Positions 8,988-18,790 of a stretch of 33,320 nucleotides of DNA are shown here, in pieces. Source of the DNA: Clostridiales bacterium (GTDB lineage: Bacteria; Bacillota; Clostridia; SK-Y3); assembly GCA_030156665.1 (NCBI GenBank), contig JASGMB010000031.1, positions 1-33,320 on the forward strand, read 5' to 3'. Numbering within the stretch: the stretch's first letter is position 1; every line of letters starts with the position of its first letter. The position numbers and the translations under genes are program-made. The notes under the pieces are model-generated. The model was not told the origin of the DNA. It did not search any database and was given only the letters and a program-made list of their open reading frames with translations.

Positions 8988-9036
8988 TTGACAATGAAGT
9001 CTTATTATCGTTATAATTAAACTGTAAGCGCTTTCA
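8988..9036 (+). promoter_or_regulatory. Consensus promoter with overlapping cre/LacI-type operator
   Basis: TTGACA (8988-8993), an 18-bp spacer and TATAAT (9012-9017) are both perfect hexamers. TGTAAGCGCTTTCA (9023-9036) lies at the transcription start and fits the CcpA cre consensus as well as operators of sugar LacI regulators. Binding there would block transcription of the regulator and probably of uxaB-uxaA. Confidence 0.7.
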
Positions 9037-9059
9037 AAATTTAATGATTGGTGATTAGA

Positions 9060-10049
9060 ATGAATATTTATGATTTAGCACGTGAAGCAGGTGTTTCTAT
9101 TGCTACTATCTCCCGAGTAATCAATAACCATCCCCAAGTAAGTGAAAAAACCCGAAAAAAGGTTAATGAAATTTTAGAAAAGCACAACTACACCCCTAAT
9201 GCATTTGCAAGAGGATTGGTAATCAAATCAATGAAAACAATAGGCGTTCTTACGATTGATATCCGTGATCTTTACTATGCTACTGTAGCATATACCATTG
9301 AACAGGAGTTTAGTAAATTAGGCTACAGCGTTATACTTTGCAATACCGGTGGAAATACCCAGAAAAAAATAAATTATATGAAAATGCTTGCTGAAAAAAA
9401 CGTAGATGGCCTCATTTTAGTCGGATCAGTGTTTAAAGACAAAAAACTTAATAAGGCTATTTCCCAACTTGCAAAAAATATACCTATTGTTATGGTAAAT
9501 GGATTTCTTGAAGCAGAAAATGTATATTCCATTATTTGTGATGACAGTTATGGGATTGCGATGTGTGTAGATTACTTATATAAGAAAGGACACAAAGATA
9601 TTATATATTTACAAGATGCAAAAACTTATAGTGCACAGGCAAAAAGCGAAGGGTTCAGCCATGGCATGATAAAAAACAATCTCGTACTTACGCCGTTTTC
9701 AATTTTAAACGTAAAAAAAGGACTGAAAGGCGGTTACCATGCAGTAGAACATCTCATAACCTGTAAACAAAATTTTTCTGCAATTATTGCCGGAGAAGAT
9801 ATTACAGCAGTTGGGGCTATAAAAAAATTAAAAGAACTTCATAAACAAATTCCCGAGAATATTGCAGTGATTGGATTTAATAATTCTATCATCGCACAAT
9901 GTAGCGATCCTGAACTTACTTCTGTAGATAACAAAATAGAAACCATAGGGATTGGAGCAGTAAGAATATTAAACGATGTATTCGAAGGTAGAAATGTACC
10001 TTCTAAGACTGTGATTACGCCAAATCTAGTTATAAGAAAAAGCACTTAA
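9060..10049 (+). CDS. LacI-family regulator of the uxaB-uxaA operon
   Basis: A sugar-responsive repressor. The N-terminal helix-turn-helix reads MNIYDLAREAGVSIATISRV, then the hinge (YTPNAFARGL) and a periplasmic-binding-protein-like sensor domain to the end. The ATG at 9060 gives 329 residues, standard for the family, though the ribosome site (GGTGAT) is weak; a TTG at 9048 or GTG at 9051 cannot be excluded. It is the first gene of a plus-strand set with uxaB and uxaA, 94 bases before uxaB, so it is likely a local regulator of galacturonate use (KdgR/UxuR-like role). The ligand is inferred from the neighbours only. Its own promoter carries a cre-like box, suggesting catabolite control or autoregulation. 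Confidence 0.88.
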   Translation: MNIYDLAREAGVSIATISRVINNHPQVSEKTRKKVNEILEKHNYTPNAFARGLVIKSMKTIGVLTIDIRDLYYATVAYTIEQEFSKLGYSVILCNTGGNTQKKINYMKMLAEKNVDGLILVGSVFKDKKLNKAISQLAKNIPIVMVNGFLEAENVYSIICDDSYGIAMCVDYLYKKGHKDIIYLQDAKTYSAQAKSEGFSHGMIKNNLVLTPFSILNVKKGLKGGYHAVEHLITCKQNFSAIIAGEDITAVGAIKKLKELHKQIPENIAVIGFNNSIIAQCSDPELTSVDNKIETIGIGAVRILNDVFEGRNVPSKTVITPNLVIRKST

Positions 10050-10088
10050 ATGAAAACAGGCTTGTAATGAAAACTTTAAATATAATAA

Positions 10089-10112
10089 ATATTTATGATG
10101 CATCATAAATAT
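10089..10112. promoter_or_regulatory. Perfect 24-bp palindrome before uxaB
   Basis: ATATTTATGATG is followed at once by its own reverse complement, centred between 10100 and 10101. It lies between the regulator stop (10049) and the uxaB ribosome site (10129-10135). A homodimer operator is possible; a hairpin would have no loop, so a DNA-level site is more likely than an RNA structure. Confidence 0.45.
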
Positions 10113-10143
10113 CTATAAATTAAAAGCTAAGGAGGACTTTTAA

Positions 10144-11676
10144 ATGGCAAAATTAAATGCTGAATTATTGAAAGGAAATTTTAATTTCCCAAGTGATTTA
10201 AAAGTAAGTTCTAACAAAGAACTTCCTGAAAAAGTGTTACAGTTTGGTGAAGGAAATTTTTTAAGAGCTTTTGTGGATTGGCAGTTTAATCAACTAAATG
10301 AAAACAATTTATTTAATGGTAAAGTAGTCGTTGTGCAACCGATAGAACATGGTTTAGTGGATATACTTAATGAACAAGACGGTCTATATACTTTACTTTT
10401 ACGAGGAATTCAAAATGGTAAAGTTGTGGAAAACAAAGAAATTATCACTTCGATAAGCAGAGGTATCAATCCTTATAAAAATTTTAGCGAATATTTAAAA
10501 TGTGCTGAAAATCCTGATTTACGAGTAATTATTTCAAATACTACCGAAGCCGGCATCGCCTATAATCCGAATGACAAATTTGAAGATACTCCACCTGCTT
10601 CTTTTCCCGGCAAGTTAACAGTTTTTTTGTATGAAAGATTCAAATCTTTTGAAGGTGATAATACAAAAGGATTGATTATTATTCCTTGTGAATTAATTGA
10701 TCGAAACGGAGACAATTTGAAGAGAATTGTCATACAATTGGCAAATAAGTGGGATCTTGGTAGCGATTTTGTATTCTGGTTAGAAAATGCAAATTACTTC
10801 TTAAATACTTTAGTTGACAGAATCGTAACAGGATATCCACGTGATGAAATACAGCAGCTCACTAAGCAGCTAGGATATGAAGATAAGCTTATCAATACCG
10901 GAGAGATTTTTCACCTTTGGGTCATTGAAGGTGACAAAAAACTTGCTGAAGAACTACCTTTTACAAAAGTAGGGTTAAATGTAATTTGGACAGATGATAT
11001 GACTCCTTATAGGACTAGAAAAGTAAGAATTCTCAATGGTGCTCATACTATGACAGTATTAGCTGCATATCTATACGGTAAAGATACTGTGAAAGAATGC
11101 ATGGATGATGACATTATTCGCACTTATATGAATAAAGGAATTTTTGAAGAAATTATTCCTACTCTGGATTTGCCACAAAATGAATTGGAAGAATTTGCTG
11201 CCGCTGTTGGTGAAAGATTTGCAAATCCATTCATTAAACATTATTTATTAAGTATATCTCTTAACTCTACTTCTAAATTTAAGACAAGAGTGCTTCCTTC
11301 TATATTAGAATATATCCATCGAAAAGGAAAATTACCTAAGATTTTAACCTTCTCATTAGCTGCACTTATAGCATTCTATAGAGGAACCAAAATAGAAGAA
11401 ACGGCATTGATTGGCAGCAGAGCAGGCAATGATTATAAAATTAACGATGATATACCTGTACTTGAAATGTTTAAACAATTGTGGTCTGAATTTGATGGCA
11501 GTAAGGAAGCCACTGAAAAATTAGTGAGATGTGTTCTTGGTAAAACGGATATGTGGGGAACCGATTTAAACAGTATTGAAGATTTTACCGCTACTGTTAC
11601 AGGTTATCTATATAATATCTTGACCAGAGGAATGAAAGAAGCAATAAGAGAAGTGGTGAAGGATTGTAATGATTAA
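10144..11676 (+). CDS. uxaB: Tagaturonate reductase (altronate oxidoreductase)
   Basis: Reduces D-tagaturonate to D-altronate with NADH in the isomerase route of galacturonate breakdown. At 510 residues it belongs to the polyol/mannitol dehydrogenase family. KVLQFGEGNFLRAFVDWQF near residue 30 is the UxaB version of the dinucleotide-binding region. KVRILNGAHTMTVLAAYLYG near residue 300 contains the catalytic lysine and the NGAHT motif. The ATG at 10144 follows AAGGAGG by eight bases. It overlaps uxaA by eight bases, so the pair is cotranscribed and likely coupled. The uronate isomerase (uxaC) and the KDG kinase/aldolase that complete the pathway are not in this window. Confidence 0.93.
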   Translation: MAKLNAELLKGNFNFPSDLKVSSNKELPEKVLQFGEGNFLRAFVDWQFNQLNENNLFNGKVVVVQPIEHGLVDILNEQDGLYTLLLRGIQNGKVVENKEIITSISRGINPYKNFSEYLKCAENPDLRVIISNTTEAGIAYNPNDKFEDTPPASFPGKLTVFLYERFKSFEGDNTKGLIIIPCELIDRNGDNLKRIVIQLANKWDLGSDFVFWLENANYFLNTLVDRIVTGYPRDEIQQLTKQLGYEDKLINTGEIFHLWVIEGDKKLAEELPFTKVGLNVIWTDDMTPYRTRKVRILNGAHTMTVLAAYLYGKDTVKECMDDDIIRTYMNKGIFEEIIPTLDLPQNELEEFAAAVGERFANPFIKHYLLSISLNSTSKFKTRVLPSILEYIHRKGKLPKILTFSLAALIAFYRGTKIEETALIGSRAGNDYKINDDIPVLEMFKQLWSEFDGSKEATEKLVRCVLGKTDMWGTDLNSIEDFTATVTGYLYNILTRGMKEAIREVVKDCND

Positions 11677-13162
11677 AGGAGATAAATTAATTAAAATTCA
11701 TGAAAATGATAATGTTGCAGTTGCTTTAGAAGATATTAAAAAAGGTGAAATTATCAAATTAGGCGACTTAGAAATTACTGCAAAAGAAGATATTGATACC
11801 GGGCATAAAATTGCCTTTCAAAATATTGCAGAAAATGAATATATTATAAAATACGGTTATCCTATCGGCTATGCAACCAGACCTATTACTGCCGGCGAAT
11901 ACATTCATACCCATAACCTCAAAACCAATTTAAAGGGTTTATTAGAATATACTTATAGACCTGAATTAAATCAAGAAACAAGTCGTTTAAATGCTGAATT
12001 TATGGGCTATGTGAGAGAAAATGATGACGTAGGTATTCGCAATGAGATTTGGATTGTAAATACGGTAGGATGTGTTAATAAAACTGCTGAAATACTCGCA
12101 AAAGAAGCAAACCAAAAATTTGCCGGAAAAACAGATGGCATTTTCTCTTTCACTCATCCCTTTGGATGTTCCCAGTTAGGTGATGATCATTTAACAACAC
12201 AAAAAATCCTAGCAGATATAGTAAAACATCCTAATGCAGCCGGTGTATTAGTACTTGGTTTAGGATGTGAAAACAACAATATTCCTGAATTTAAAAAAGT
12301 GCTAGGCGCCTATAACGATAAACGTGTAAAATTCCTCGTTGCTCAAGAAGTGGAGGATGAAATTGAAGAAGGTTTAAAAATCATTGAAGAATTAGTGGAT
12401 TATACTCAAACATTTAAAAGACAACCTTGTCCTGTTTCTAAACTCATTGTTGGACTTAAGTGCGGTGGTTCGGACGGATTTTCAGGAATTACCGGCAATC
12501 CCTTGATAGGCGCTTTTTCCGATTTACTTATTCAACACGGTGGTACTACTATTTTAACAGAAGTACCTGAAATGTTTGGTGCTGAAACCATACTAATGAA
12601 TCGCTGTATTAACAAAGGTATTTTCAATAAAACGGTTGACCTTATTAATAACTTTAAAGAATACTACATGAAACATAACCAAGAAATTTATGAAAACCCT
12701 TCCCCGGGCAATAAAAAAGGTGGCATTTCCACGCTTGAAGAAAAATCATTAGGTTGCACACAAAAAGGTGGTACTGCCAATGTGGTAGACGTATTAGATT
12801 ATGGAGAAAGAGTATCTACTCCCGGATTAAACCTTTTAAAAGGACCGGGAAACGATATTATTGCTTCTACTGCCCTCATGGCTGCCGGCGCTCATATTAT
12901 TTTATTTACCACCGGTAGAGGAACACCTCTAGGTGCACCGGTACCAACCATTAAAATTGCAACCAATACAAATTTGTACCATCGCAAAAATAGTTGGATT
13001 GATTATAATGCCGGACAACTTCTTGAAGGTAAAAGTATGGATATGGTTAAAAAAGACTTCTTTGAATTTGTCCTTAGAGTAGCCTCTGGTGAAGTCAAAA
13101 CTAAAAATGAACAAAACGGATATAGAGAAATCTCTATCTTTAAAGATGGAGTAATATTATAG
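11669..13162 (+). CDS. uxaA: Altronate dehydratase
   Basis: Dehydrates D-altronate to 2-keto-3-deoxygluconate. The N-terminal SAF-like domain is at about residues 1-75 (ENDNVAVALEDIKKGE; PIGYATRPITAGEYIHTHN), followed by the large UxaA/GarD catalytic domain with NTVGCVNKTAE, FTHPFGCSQLGDDH, LGLGCENNN, KCGGSDGFSGITGNPLIGAF and TTGRGTPLGAPVPTIKIATN. Conserved cysteines and histidines (iron ligands in the family) are present. The 497-residue length is normal for the full-length fused form. The start overlaps the uxaB end; the ATG at 11669 has a modest AAGGAT ribosome site, consistent with coupling. A palindromic element (13210-13274) follows and may end transcription. Confidence 0.95.
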   Translation: MIKGDKLIKIHENDNVAVALEDIKKGEIIKLGDLEITAKEDIDTGHKIAFQNIAENEYIIKYGYPIGYATRPITAGEYIHTHNLKTNLKGLLEYTYRPELNQETSRLNAEFMGYVRENDDVGIRNEIWIVNTVGCVNKTAEILAKEANQKFAGKTDGIFSFTHPFGCSQLGDDHLTTQKILADIVKHPNAAGVLVLGLGCENNNIPEFKKVLGAYNDKRVKFLVAQEVEDEIEEGLKIIEELVDYTQTFKRQPCPVSKLIVGLKCGGSDGFSGITGNPLIGAFSDLLIQHGGTTILTEVPEMFGAETILMNRCINKGIFNKTVDLINNFKEYYMKHNQEIYENPSPGNKKGGISTLEEKSLGCTQKGGTANVVDVLDYGERVSTPGLNLLKGPGNDIIASTALMAAGAHIILFTTGRGTPLGAPVPTIKIATNTNLYHRKNSWIDYNAGQLLEGKSMDMVKKDFFEFVLRVASGEVKTKNEQNGYREISIFKDGVIL

Positions 13163-13209
13163 TGATTTAATCTTTTTTAGAAGTTTATAGTTCACAGCTT
13201 TAAATAATA

Positions 13210-13274
13210 TTTTTTATAACGACTGCGGCAGAAAACCTGACTCCTTATGGGTCAGGTTTTCTGTTGCACAAAGT
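13210..13274 (+). repeat. Full palindromic copy of the ATAACGACTGCGGCAG element
   Basis: TTTTTTATAACGACTGCGGC leads into arm GCAGAAAACCTGAC, a 9-base loop and GTCAGGTTTTCTG, ending GCACAAAGT. It lies 47 bases past the uxaA stop in the same orientation. It forms a 13-14 bp hairpin but no T-run follows on the plus strand, so it may work as a weak terminator or as a 3' RNA structure. It is closely similar to 27115-27179. Confidence 0.75.
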
Positions 13275-13366
13275 AAGCTAATGTGCCAATAAATATAATC
13301 ATACCAATAATAAATAATATGCATTATCCCAAAGAATTAACATAAAAGGACATCCGACAACTTTAT

Positions 13367-15571
13367 TCATTGTAAACTCATTTCATCCCACTGTTGCTTA
13401 GTAACGAGTACCTGTCTCGGTTTACTGCCTTCATAACCGCTCACGATCCCTCTCACTTCCATCTGGTCTAAAATTCTAGCTGCCCTTGCATATCCTATTT
13501 TAAACTTTCTTTGAAATAAAGAAGCCGATGCTTGTCCATGTTCTATCGCTATTTCAATTGCTTGAGACAGTAATTCGTCTTCATCTTCATAATCTCCTGT
13601 ATTGGATTCCGCCTGTGCATCTATGGTCTCCAAAATTTTATCATCATATTCTACAGAGAAATTAGATTTTATAAATGAAACAACCGCTTCTACTTCCTTA
13701 TCCGATACAAATGCCCCCTGAACTCTAATGGGTTTTGTCTGTCCCATAGGACTAAACAGCATATCTCCCTTACCTAACAGTTTCTCTGCCCCCGCCATGT
13801 CTAAAATAGTTCTAGAATCAACCTGAGACGATACCGCAAAAGATATTCTAGATGGAATATTTGCTTTTATTAACCCGGTGATAACGTCTACAGAAGGTCT
13901 TTGCGTAGCAATCACAAGATACATTCCGGCAGCTCTCGCCATCTGAGCCAAACGGCAAATGGCATCTTCCACATCATTAGGCGCTACCATCATCAAGTCA
14001 GCTAATTCGTCTATAATAATTACGATTTGAGGAAGTATGTCCTCCTCTCCTTTTTCTTTTAATAATGCATTATAGCCTCTTAAATCTCTTACATTACTAT
14101 CAGCAAAAAGCTGATAGCGGCGAGTCATTTCTTGTACTGCCCAATTCAATGCGCCCGCTGCTTTTTGAGGATCGGTTACTACAGGAATAAGTAAATGTGG
14201 TATGCCATTATAAATCCCTAATTCCACTACTTTTGGATCTATCATCAATAATTTAACTTCTGACGGTGATGCTTTATAAAGTATGCTTGCAATTAAAGTA
14301 TTAATGCATACACTCTTTCCTGAACCTGTGGCTCCCGCAATAAGCATGTGGGGCATTCTGGCAATATCCGCCACTATATTATTTCCCGCAATGTCTTTTC
14401 CGACAGCAAATGCAAGCTTAGACGGATGTTTGCGAAATTCTTCCGATTCAATAACTTCCCTTAGAAATACCGGAACAACTTCTTGGTTTGGCACTTCAAT
14501 TCCTATGGCTGCCTTTCCAGGAATAGGGGCTTCTATCCTTACCTCTTTTGCTGCAAGATTTAATGCGATATCGTCAGCAAGGTTTACGATTTTGCTAATT
14601 TTAACGCCAGCGTTTGGTTGCAATTCATATCGTGTTACAGATGGCCCTTGGCTTACATTTATAATCCTAGCACCTACTCCGAAACTCGCTAACGTATCTA
14701 TTAATTTTTTCGCACTAAACTCGGTTTGATCTTTTGTTAACTGCTCATCTAATACCGTATTATTTTTACTTAATAATGATACATGAGGGTAGATATATGA
14801 ATCTATATTTGCTTTTTCCGAAGTACCAATATCATTTTCTTTCTTTTTCTTAACAGTTACCGCTTTAATCCTACGTTTCAGTTTAGGAAACGGTTGAATT
14901 TTTTGGAGCAATAGGTCTTCATCAGTAGATGCAACCTGCTCTTCTACTGCCTCCTGCTCAATAAGCAAATCTTGGGCAGCAGACCCATCCTCCTCTTCAT
15001 ATACCGGTTGGTTATTATCTTGATCTAATCCATCATTATCCGTCATTTGTTCAGTATGGTCTGCCACAGCATCGTCAATTGAATGCTCTTCTCGCTGTTG
15101 AGGTGGCGGATTAATGGGTTCAAAAGGTGATCGATACGGAACAAATGTTGATTCCTTTACAATAGGTTCGTCAGCTTTTTTCGTCTTGGGATTACGCTGG
15201 ATATCTTCATCCGACCAATTAAACTTTTTCTTATCAAGTTTGATTAGCTTATGTGATTTTATTGCTGCATCTACCGGATATTTCTTTTTTTCTTTTTTTA
15301 CTGCATTTTTTCTTAAAGCCGAACGTTTATTGGTACGCCTTGTTTTCTTAGAATGTACAGTGATATATAGCGCTAAAATCATGAAAATGATAGTTCCCAA
15401 TATCTCTAAAGTAAAAATGGTTAATAGTTTCCTTATAGATAGGTTCGAAAACGACAAAGCAATAACCGCAAAAACAGTTAATAAAATGGAAATATTACGT
15501 AATGCTTTATTATTCGATTTCTTAAACCTCTTCTTATGTACATTGTGAGAGCGTTCTGTTCTCATAATCAA
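13367..15571 (-). CDS. ftsK: FtsK/SpoIIIE-family DNA translocase
   Basis: A hexameric ATP-driven motor that moves chromosomal DNA at the division or sporulation septum. Only two hydrophobic segments are visible (about residues 27-43 and 50-72), fewer than the four usual in FtsK/SpoIIIE. A charged, low-complexity linker follows to about residue 245, basic at first and then strongly acidic. The motor has Walker A GATGSGKS (413-420), [10 protein letters not shown] and the Walker B strand [13 protein letters not shown]. The C-terminal winged-helix gamma domain (about 665-730; [20 protein letters not shown]) reads polar DNA motifs. At 734 residues it is slightly short. A TTG at 15571 is best placed after AAAGG; an ATG at 15565 is the alternative start. 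FtsK versus SpoIIIE naming is not resolved by sequence. Confidence 0.93.
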   Translation of the reverse strand: MIMRTERSHNVHKKRFKKSNNKALRNISILLTVFAVIALSFSNLSIRKLLTIFTLEILGTIIFMILALYITVHSKKTRRTNKRSALRKNAVKKEKKKYPVDAAIKSHKLIKLDKKKFNWSDEDIQRNPKTKKADEPIVKESTFVPYRSPFEPINPPPQQREEHSIDDAVADHTEQMTDNDGLDQDNNQPVYEEEDGSAAQDLLIEQEAVEEQVASTDEDLLLQKIQPFPKLKRRIKAVTVKKKKENDIGTSEKANIDSYIYPHVSLLSKNNTVLDEQLTKDQTEFSAKKLIDTLASFGVGARIINVSQGPSVTRYELQPNAGVKISKIVNLADDIALNLAAKEVRIEAPIPGKAAIGIEVPNQEVVPVFLREVIESEEFRKHPSKLAFAVGKDIAGNNIVADIARMPHMLIAGATGSGKSVCINTLIASILYKASPSEVKLLMIDPKVVELGIYNGIPHLLIPVVTDPQKAAGALNWAVQEMTRRYQLFADSNVRDLRGYNALLKEKGEEDILPQIVIIIDELADLMMVAPNDVEDAICRLAQMARAAGMYLVIATQRPSVDVITGLIKANIPSRISFAVSSQVDSRTILDMAGAEKLLGKGDMLFSPMGQTKPIRVQGAFVSDKEVEAVVSFIKSNFSVEYDDKILETIDAQAESNTGDYEDEDELLSQAIEIAIEHGQASASLFQRKFKIGYARAARILDQMEVRGIVSGYEGSKPRQVLVTKQQWDEMSLQ

Positions 15572-15674
15572 AGAGTACCTTTCTAAATAATTTCCTATTT
15601 AAATTGCTATAATTAAATATATCACACTTTTTAAATTTTTCCAATGTCTACAGTGTATAAATAGGCATATCAAA

Positions 15675-15707
15675 AACTCTGGAAAAGTAGGTCCCTTTAC
15701 CAGAGTT
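15675..15707 (-). terminator. Intrinsic terminator at the end of the GH13/ABC/GH38 operon
   Basis: Arms AACTCTGG and CCAGAGTT, with internal AAAG/CTTT pairing, followed on the minus strand by TTTTTGAT. It lies 25 bases past the stop of the mannosidase gene and before ftsK transcription begins, so it likely closes the leftward operon that starts near 27300. Confidence 0.7.
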
Positions 15708-15731
15708 AATTTTGTTCATAACAATACACCC

Positions 15732-17858
15732 TTATTTTAAATTTTGCTTATAATAATCTAGTATATATTCATAAACCCTTTTACCTACTCTCGCATCGTT
15801 TAGCTTATATCCTATCTCTTTTATTTGTGGGTCCATCTTGTCCATAAACTCTTTGTACAAGGCTTTTTCTGTGCAGTATGTCTCCATATATTTTTTTCGT
15901 ATTAAAATTGCCGATAACCTGGCTTCAAGGGCCGCTCTTTTATATGTTTCAATATCCAGGGCTATTTTACTTAATTCAAATTTTGCCTTAGCCAATTGGA
16001 CATCATTGGTGGATTGATACTGTTTCATTTTTTCCGCATGTTCTTTTAGCAAACTTTGATTTTTTACCAGCTCTGCTTCCAGTTCTGCCGCCCTTTGTTC
16101 TTCATTGCGAATTTCTTCTTCTGTAATAAATGCTACAGACTGATAATTATTAAAATCATATTCTTCATGCATATCCGTTTCAAGTATCTGCACATGTTCA
16201 TTTTTTTCTTTTAATGAGAAGTCTGATCTATCGTTAAGTGCTATTTTTATGGTTACGATTTTTTTAGCTCCGGCTTTTAATTTAATACTACTTTGATCTA
16301 TCAACGGTATTTTTTCCTTTACTTCTTCATTTAAATTTACATAATAAGCATTTTTCACATTAAATGCTAATGTAACATATCCTTCCACCGGAGTGTCAGC
16401 AATATTATAAAATCTTATAATTAAACCTTCACCATCTTCTGACCTTTTTACAGCCGTCACTTTTAAACTATCATTTCTGTCATCTAATTTAATAAACTGC
16501 TGTGTACTTGCCAATATGCCACTATGTTGATCCGTTTTTGCTACGATAAGATCGGTATTAAATCTGTCGGCATATTTGATTACCTTACCTTTTTTCCAAT
16601 CTCCTTCATGCAAATAGAGCGCATAGTGAAATTCCATTGTTCGTAGACACTGTGCATCCGGTGTAGCTATGGCTGGCCCCGCATCACCTATTCTTGTCAA
16701 TAGGTCATGCCTTGCCACCCAGTTAATTCCTCTGAACAAAGTAAGTGCAATTGTATTTTTTTCTTTGATTATTTCATATTCGGGCAGTCCCTTATTGAAT
16801 ACGGCTACTCCTTTTTTTTCATCACTGACGTCAACAAATGTCCTTTGTGGGAAAATGGTAATGGGTTCAGGCTCTCGGGCACCAATAATAATTCTTTTTA
16901 CATTTTCAGGGATATTTGAATCATCATATTTTTCCTGAACAATTTTGTGTTGTGTAACATCAAACTGTGTTTCTGCATAAGAATATTTGCTCTCAAGCTG
17001 TGTAGGAAAAAGTACCCTTACCCTATGGTCTTTTACCGTATTTTTTATCTGTGTTCTGAATTTTAAAACAGGAGAATGCTGATCCAATGTTATCCATGTA
17101 ACAATAGGCAGCTTTCTTCTTTTTTCACTTCTTGTTTTTCTATCCGGGGACAATGCTTCCGGCACTTCAAGCATTATTTCTATCCTGACACATGCTCTTA
17201 AAGGCCCGGTTTCCACAAAGTGAACTGTTGCTTTTTTATCTTTGCTGGTAATAACAATATCCTGTTGTGGATAGGAGTAGTTGTATTCATCTCCGGCGTC
17301 GGCACCATCTTCAAAAATTCCCATGTTTGGATATAATGTTTTCGTTCTCTTATCTTCAATATCCAAAGAACCATCGTCATTAATACTAACCTTTAAAAAT
17401 TGGTTTTCTATAAACTTTTTAATGGTATCAGTTTTGACATAATCAACTGCAGTTTGTTTTTCCTCTTCCGGAACAAAAAAAATTATCTTATATCCCAACG
17501 CCGGAATGTTATCTACATATATCTTAGTGATACCACTTTCATCTTTTTGATAGGGCAGATAATTGCCCATATCATCCTTTATACCGTATCTTTGTTGTAT
17601 ATTATCTTTTATTGCGATAATCCCTTCCCTATCCTCTAGCAAAGTATTTGCAACAACTAAGGTGGATAGTGCATTATCATATGTTTTCGTATTAATATTG
17701 GAAATAAGCACATTTAATGCATGATGGGTCAGACCGCTGGACAGTGCATGAGATGCTTTAAACCTTTCTTCCATATCTGTATGCACATCATCAATACTTA
17801 CGCCGCAAATACTATCATGGGGATGATTCTTTAGCAGCAATTTCCATGCTTTTGTCAA
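15732..17858 (-). pseudogene. GH38 alpha-mannosidase, C-terminal fragment (out of frame with its N-terminal part)
   Basis: Carries the middle helical and C-terminal beta-sandwich domains of a GH38 alpha-mannosidase. Homologous sequence in this frame begins upstream of any start codon, at about 17930 (ERYAEPLSAVLWCLGQEY), and continues into LTKAWKLLLKNHPHDSICG, the conserved GH38 segment with a zinc-ligand histidine. The apparent TTG start at 17858 is not a true start. The catalytic domain is the separate frame at 17882-18760. After the usual C-terminal domain there is an extension of about 130 residues rich in Glu, Lys and Ala (EEEIRNEEQRAAELEAEL onward) that looks like a coiled coil. Substrate is expected to be alpha-mannosides, perhaps a mannosylated glycerate, by context. 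An assembly error could mimic this break. Confidence 0.75.
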
Positions 17859-17881
17859 AATATCCTGCTTGTATTCCTGTC

Positions 17882-18760
17882 CTAAACACCATAAAACCGC
17901 TGAAAGAGGTTCTGCATATCTTTCCGAGCTCCTTTTAGTTCCTGTAGTTGGGGATGATGTTTTTTTACAGCCTCCATAAATTCTTCTGGTGTGCTTTGTA
18001 TAACCTTGACATTATCAAAATCCATTTTACCGTTTTTTATATGGGGTAATATATCGTCAGGAATCATTTCCTGATCATATCCGTTCATCAAAAGAACATT
18101 GGGGGTTCTAGCAAATGGAAGCAGCTTTTCCACTTCACTCTTAATTCTTCCACCCATGATTTCGTTGTATTCAGCCAATCTCATTGCATTCCTATAGCTG
18201 CTTAATAAATATACTGTGGTCATTTTCGTTCCGTCAGGCGATTGCCATGAAAATTCCGAATGAACATGCATTGGATCCATTTCGACCCCTCTCCACACAA
18301 ATAACCCTTTCATATCAAATTCTTTGTGTATTTGTGAGGTCTGAGAAATCTGTCCGAAATTATCCAAAAGCCATCCGACTTTCATCGTACTGCCAAATTC
18401 TTGTGACATCTGGTGGCCGATCAAGAGATTTCTTACAAGTGATTCTTCACTTACCAGTTGCCAATCAGGCTGCAGATAATAGGGTCCTATCACCAGTCTC
18501 CCTTCCTCTGCATATTTTTTAATTTGCAGCTTAAATTCATCAATACTTTTTCCCTGTAGTTCGAGCTGTTCAAAATAATCCTCAATCATGGAGGTTTGAC
18601 CATCGAGAACAAATTTGTACTGCGGCTCTTGTTCCATCATTCTAAATAAATTTTCAAAGAAAGGTACTAACCATTCATTTGTATATTTACTATTCAAGTA
18701 CCATTCTCTGTCCCAATGGGTATGGGATACAATATGTGCATATTTTACACCGTCCGTCAT
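17882..18760 (-). pseudogene. GH38 alpha-mannosidase, N-terminal catalytic fragment
   Basis: Contains the GH38 catalytic domain: HTHWDREWYL with zinc ligands His15 and Asp17, IGPYYLQPDWQLVSEESLVR, and GWLLDNFGQISQ with the predicted nucleophile Asp133. The frame runs in register to about residue 280 (ELKGAR) and then enters twelve unrelated residues and a stop at 17882. The other frame resumes the family sequence at ERYAEP. The stretch that normally joins these (about 30 residues, the SSRMYLKQ-type helix) is absent, so a deletion not divisible by three is more likely than a simple frameshift. At 292 residues it is under a third of a full enzyme. The ATG at 18760 follows GGAGGAAGAG. It is the last gene of the operon, 30 bases after the GT4 gene. 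Confidence 0.75.
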
Positions 18761-18790
18761 CTACACTCTTCCTCCCTATAAAGCTTTATA

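Noticed and set aside
14283-14729. A 148-codon plus-strand frame opposite ftsK
   Set aside because: Antisense shadow of the Walker A region; no independent support.
17882-17960. Programmed frameshift joining the two GH38 pieces
   Set aside because: A frame change alone cannot restore the missing joining stretch of about 30 residues, and I see no clear slippery site with a stimulating structure.
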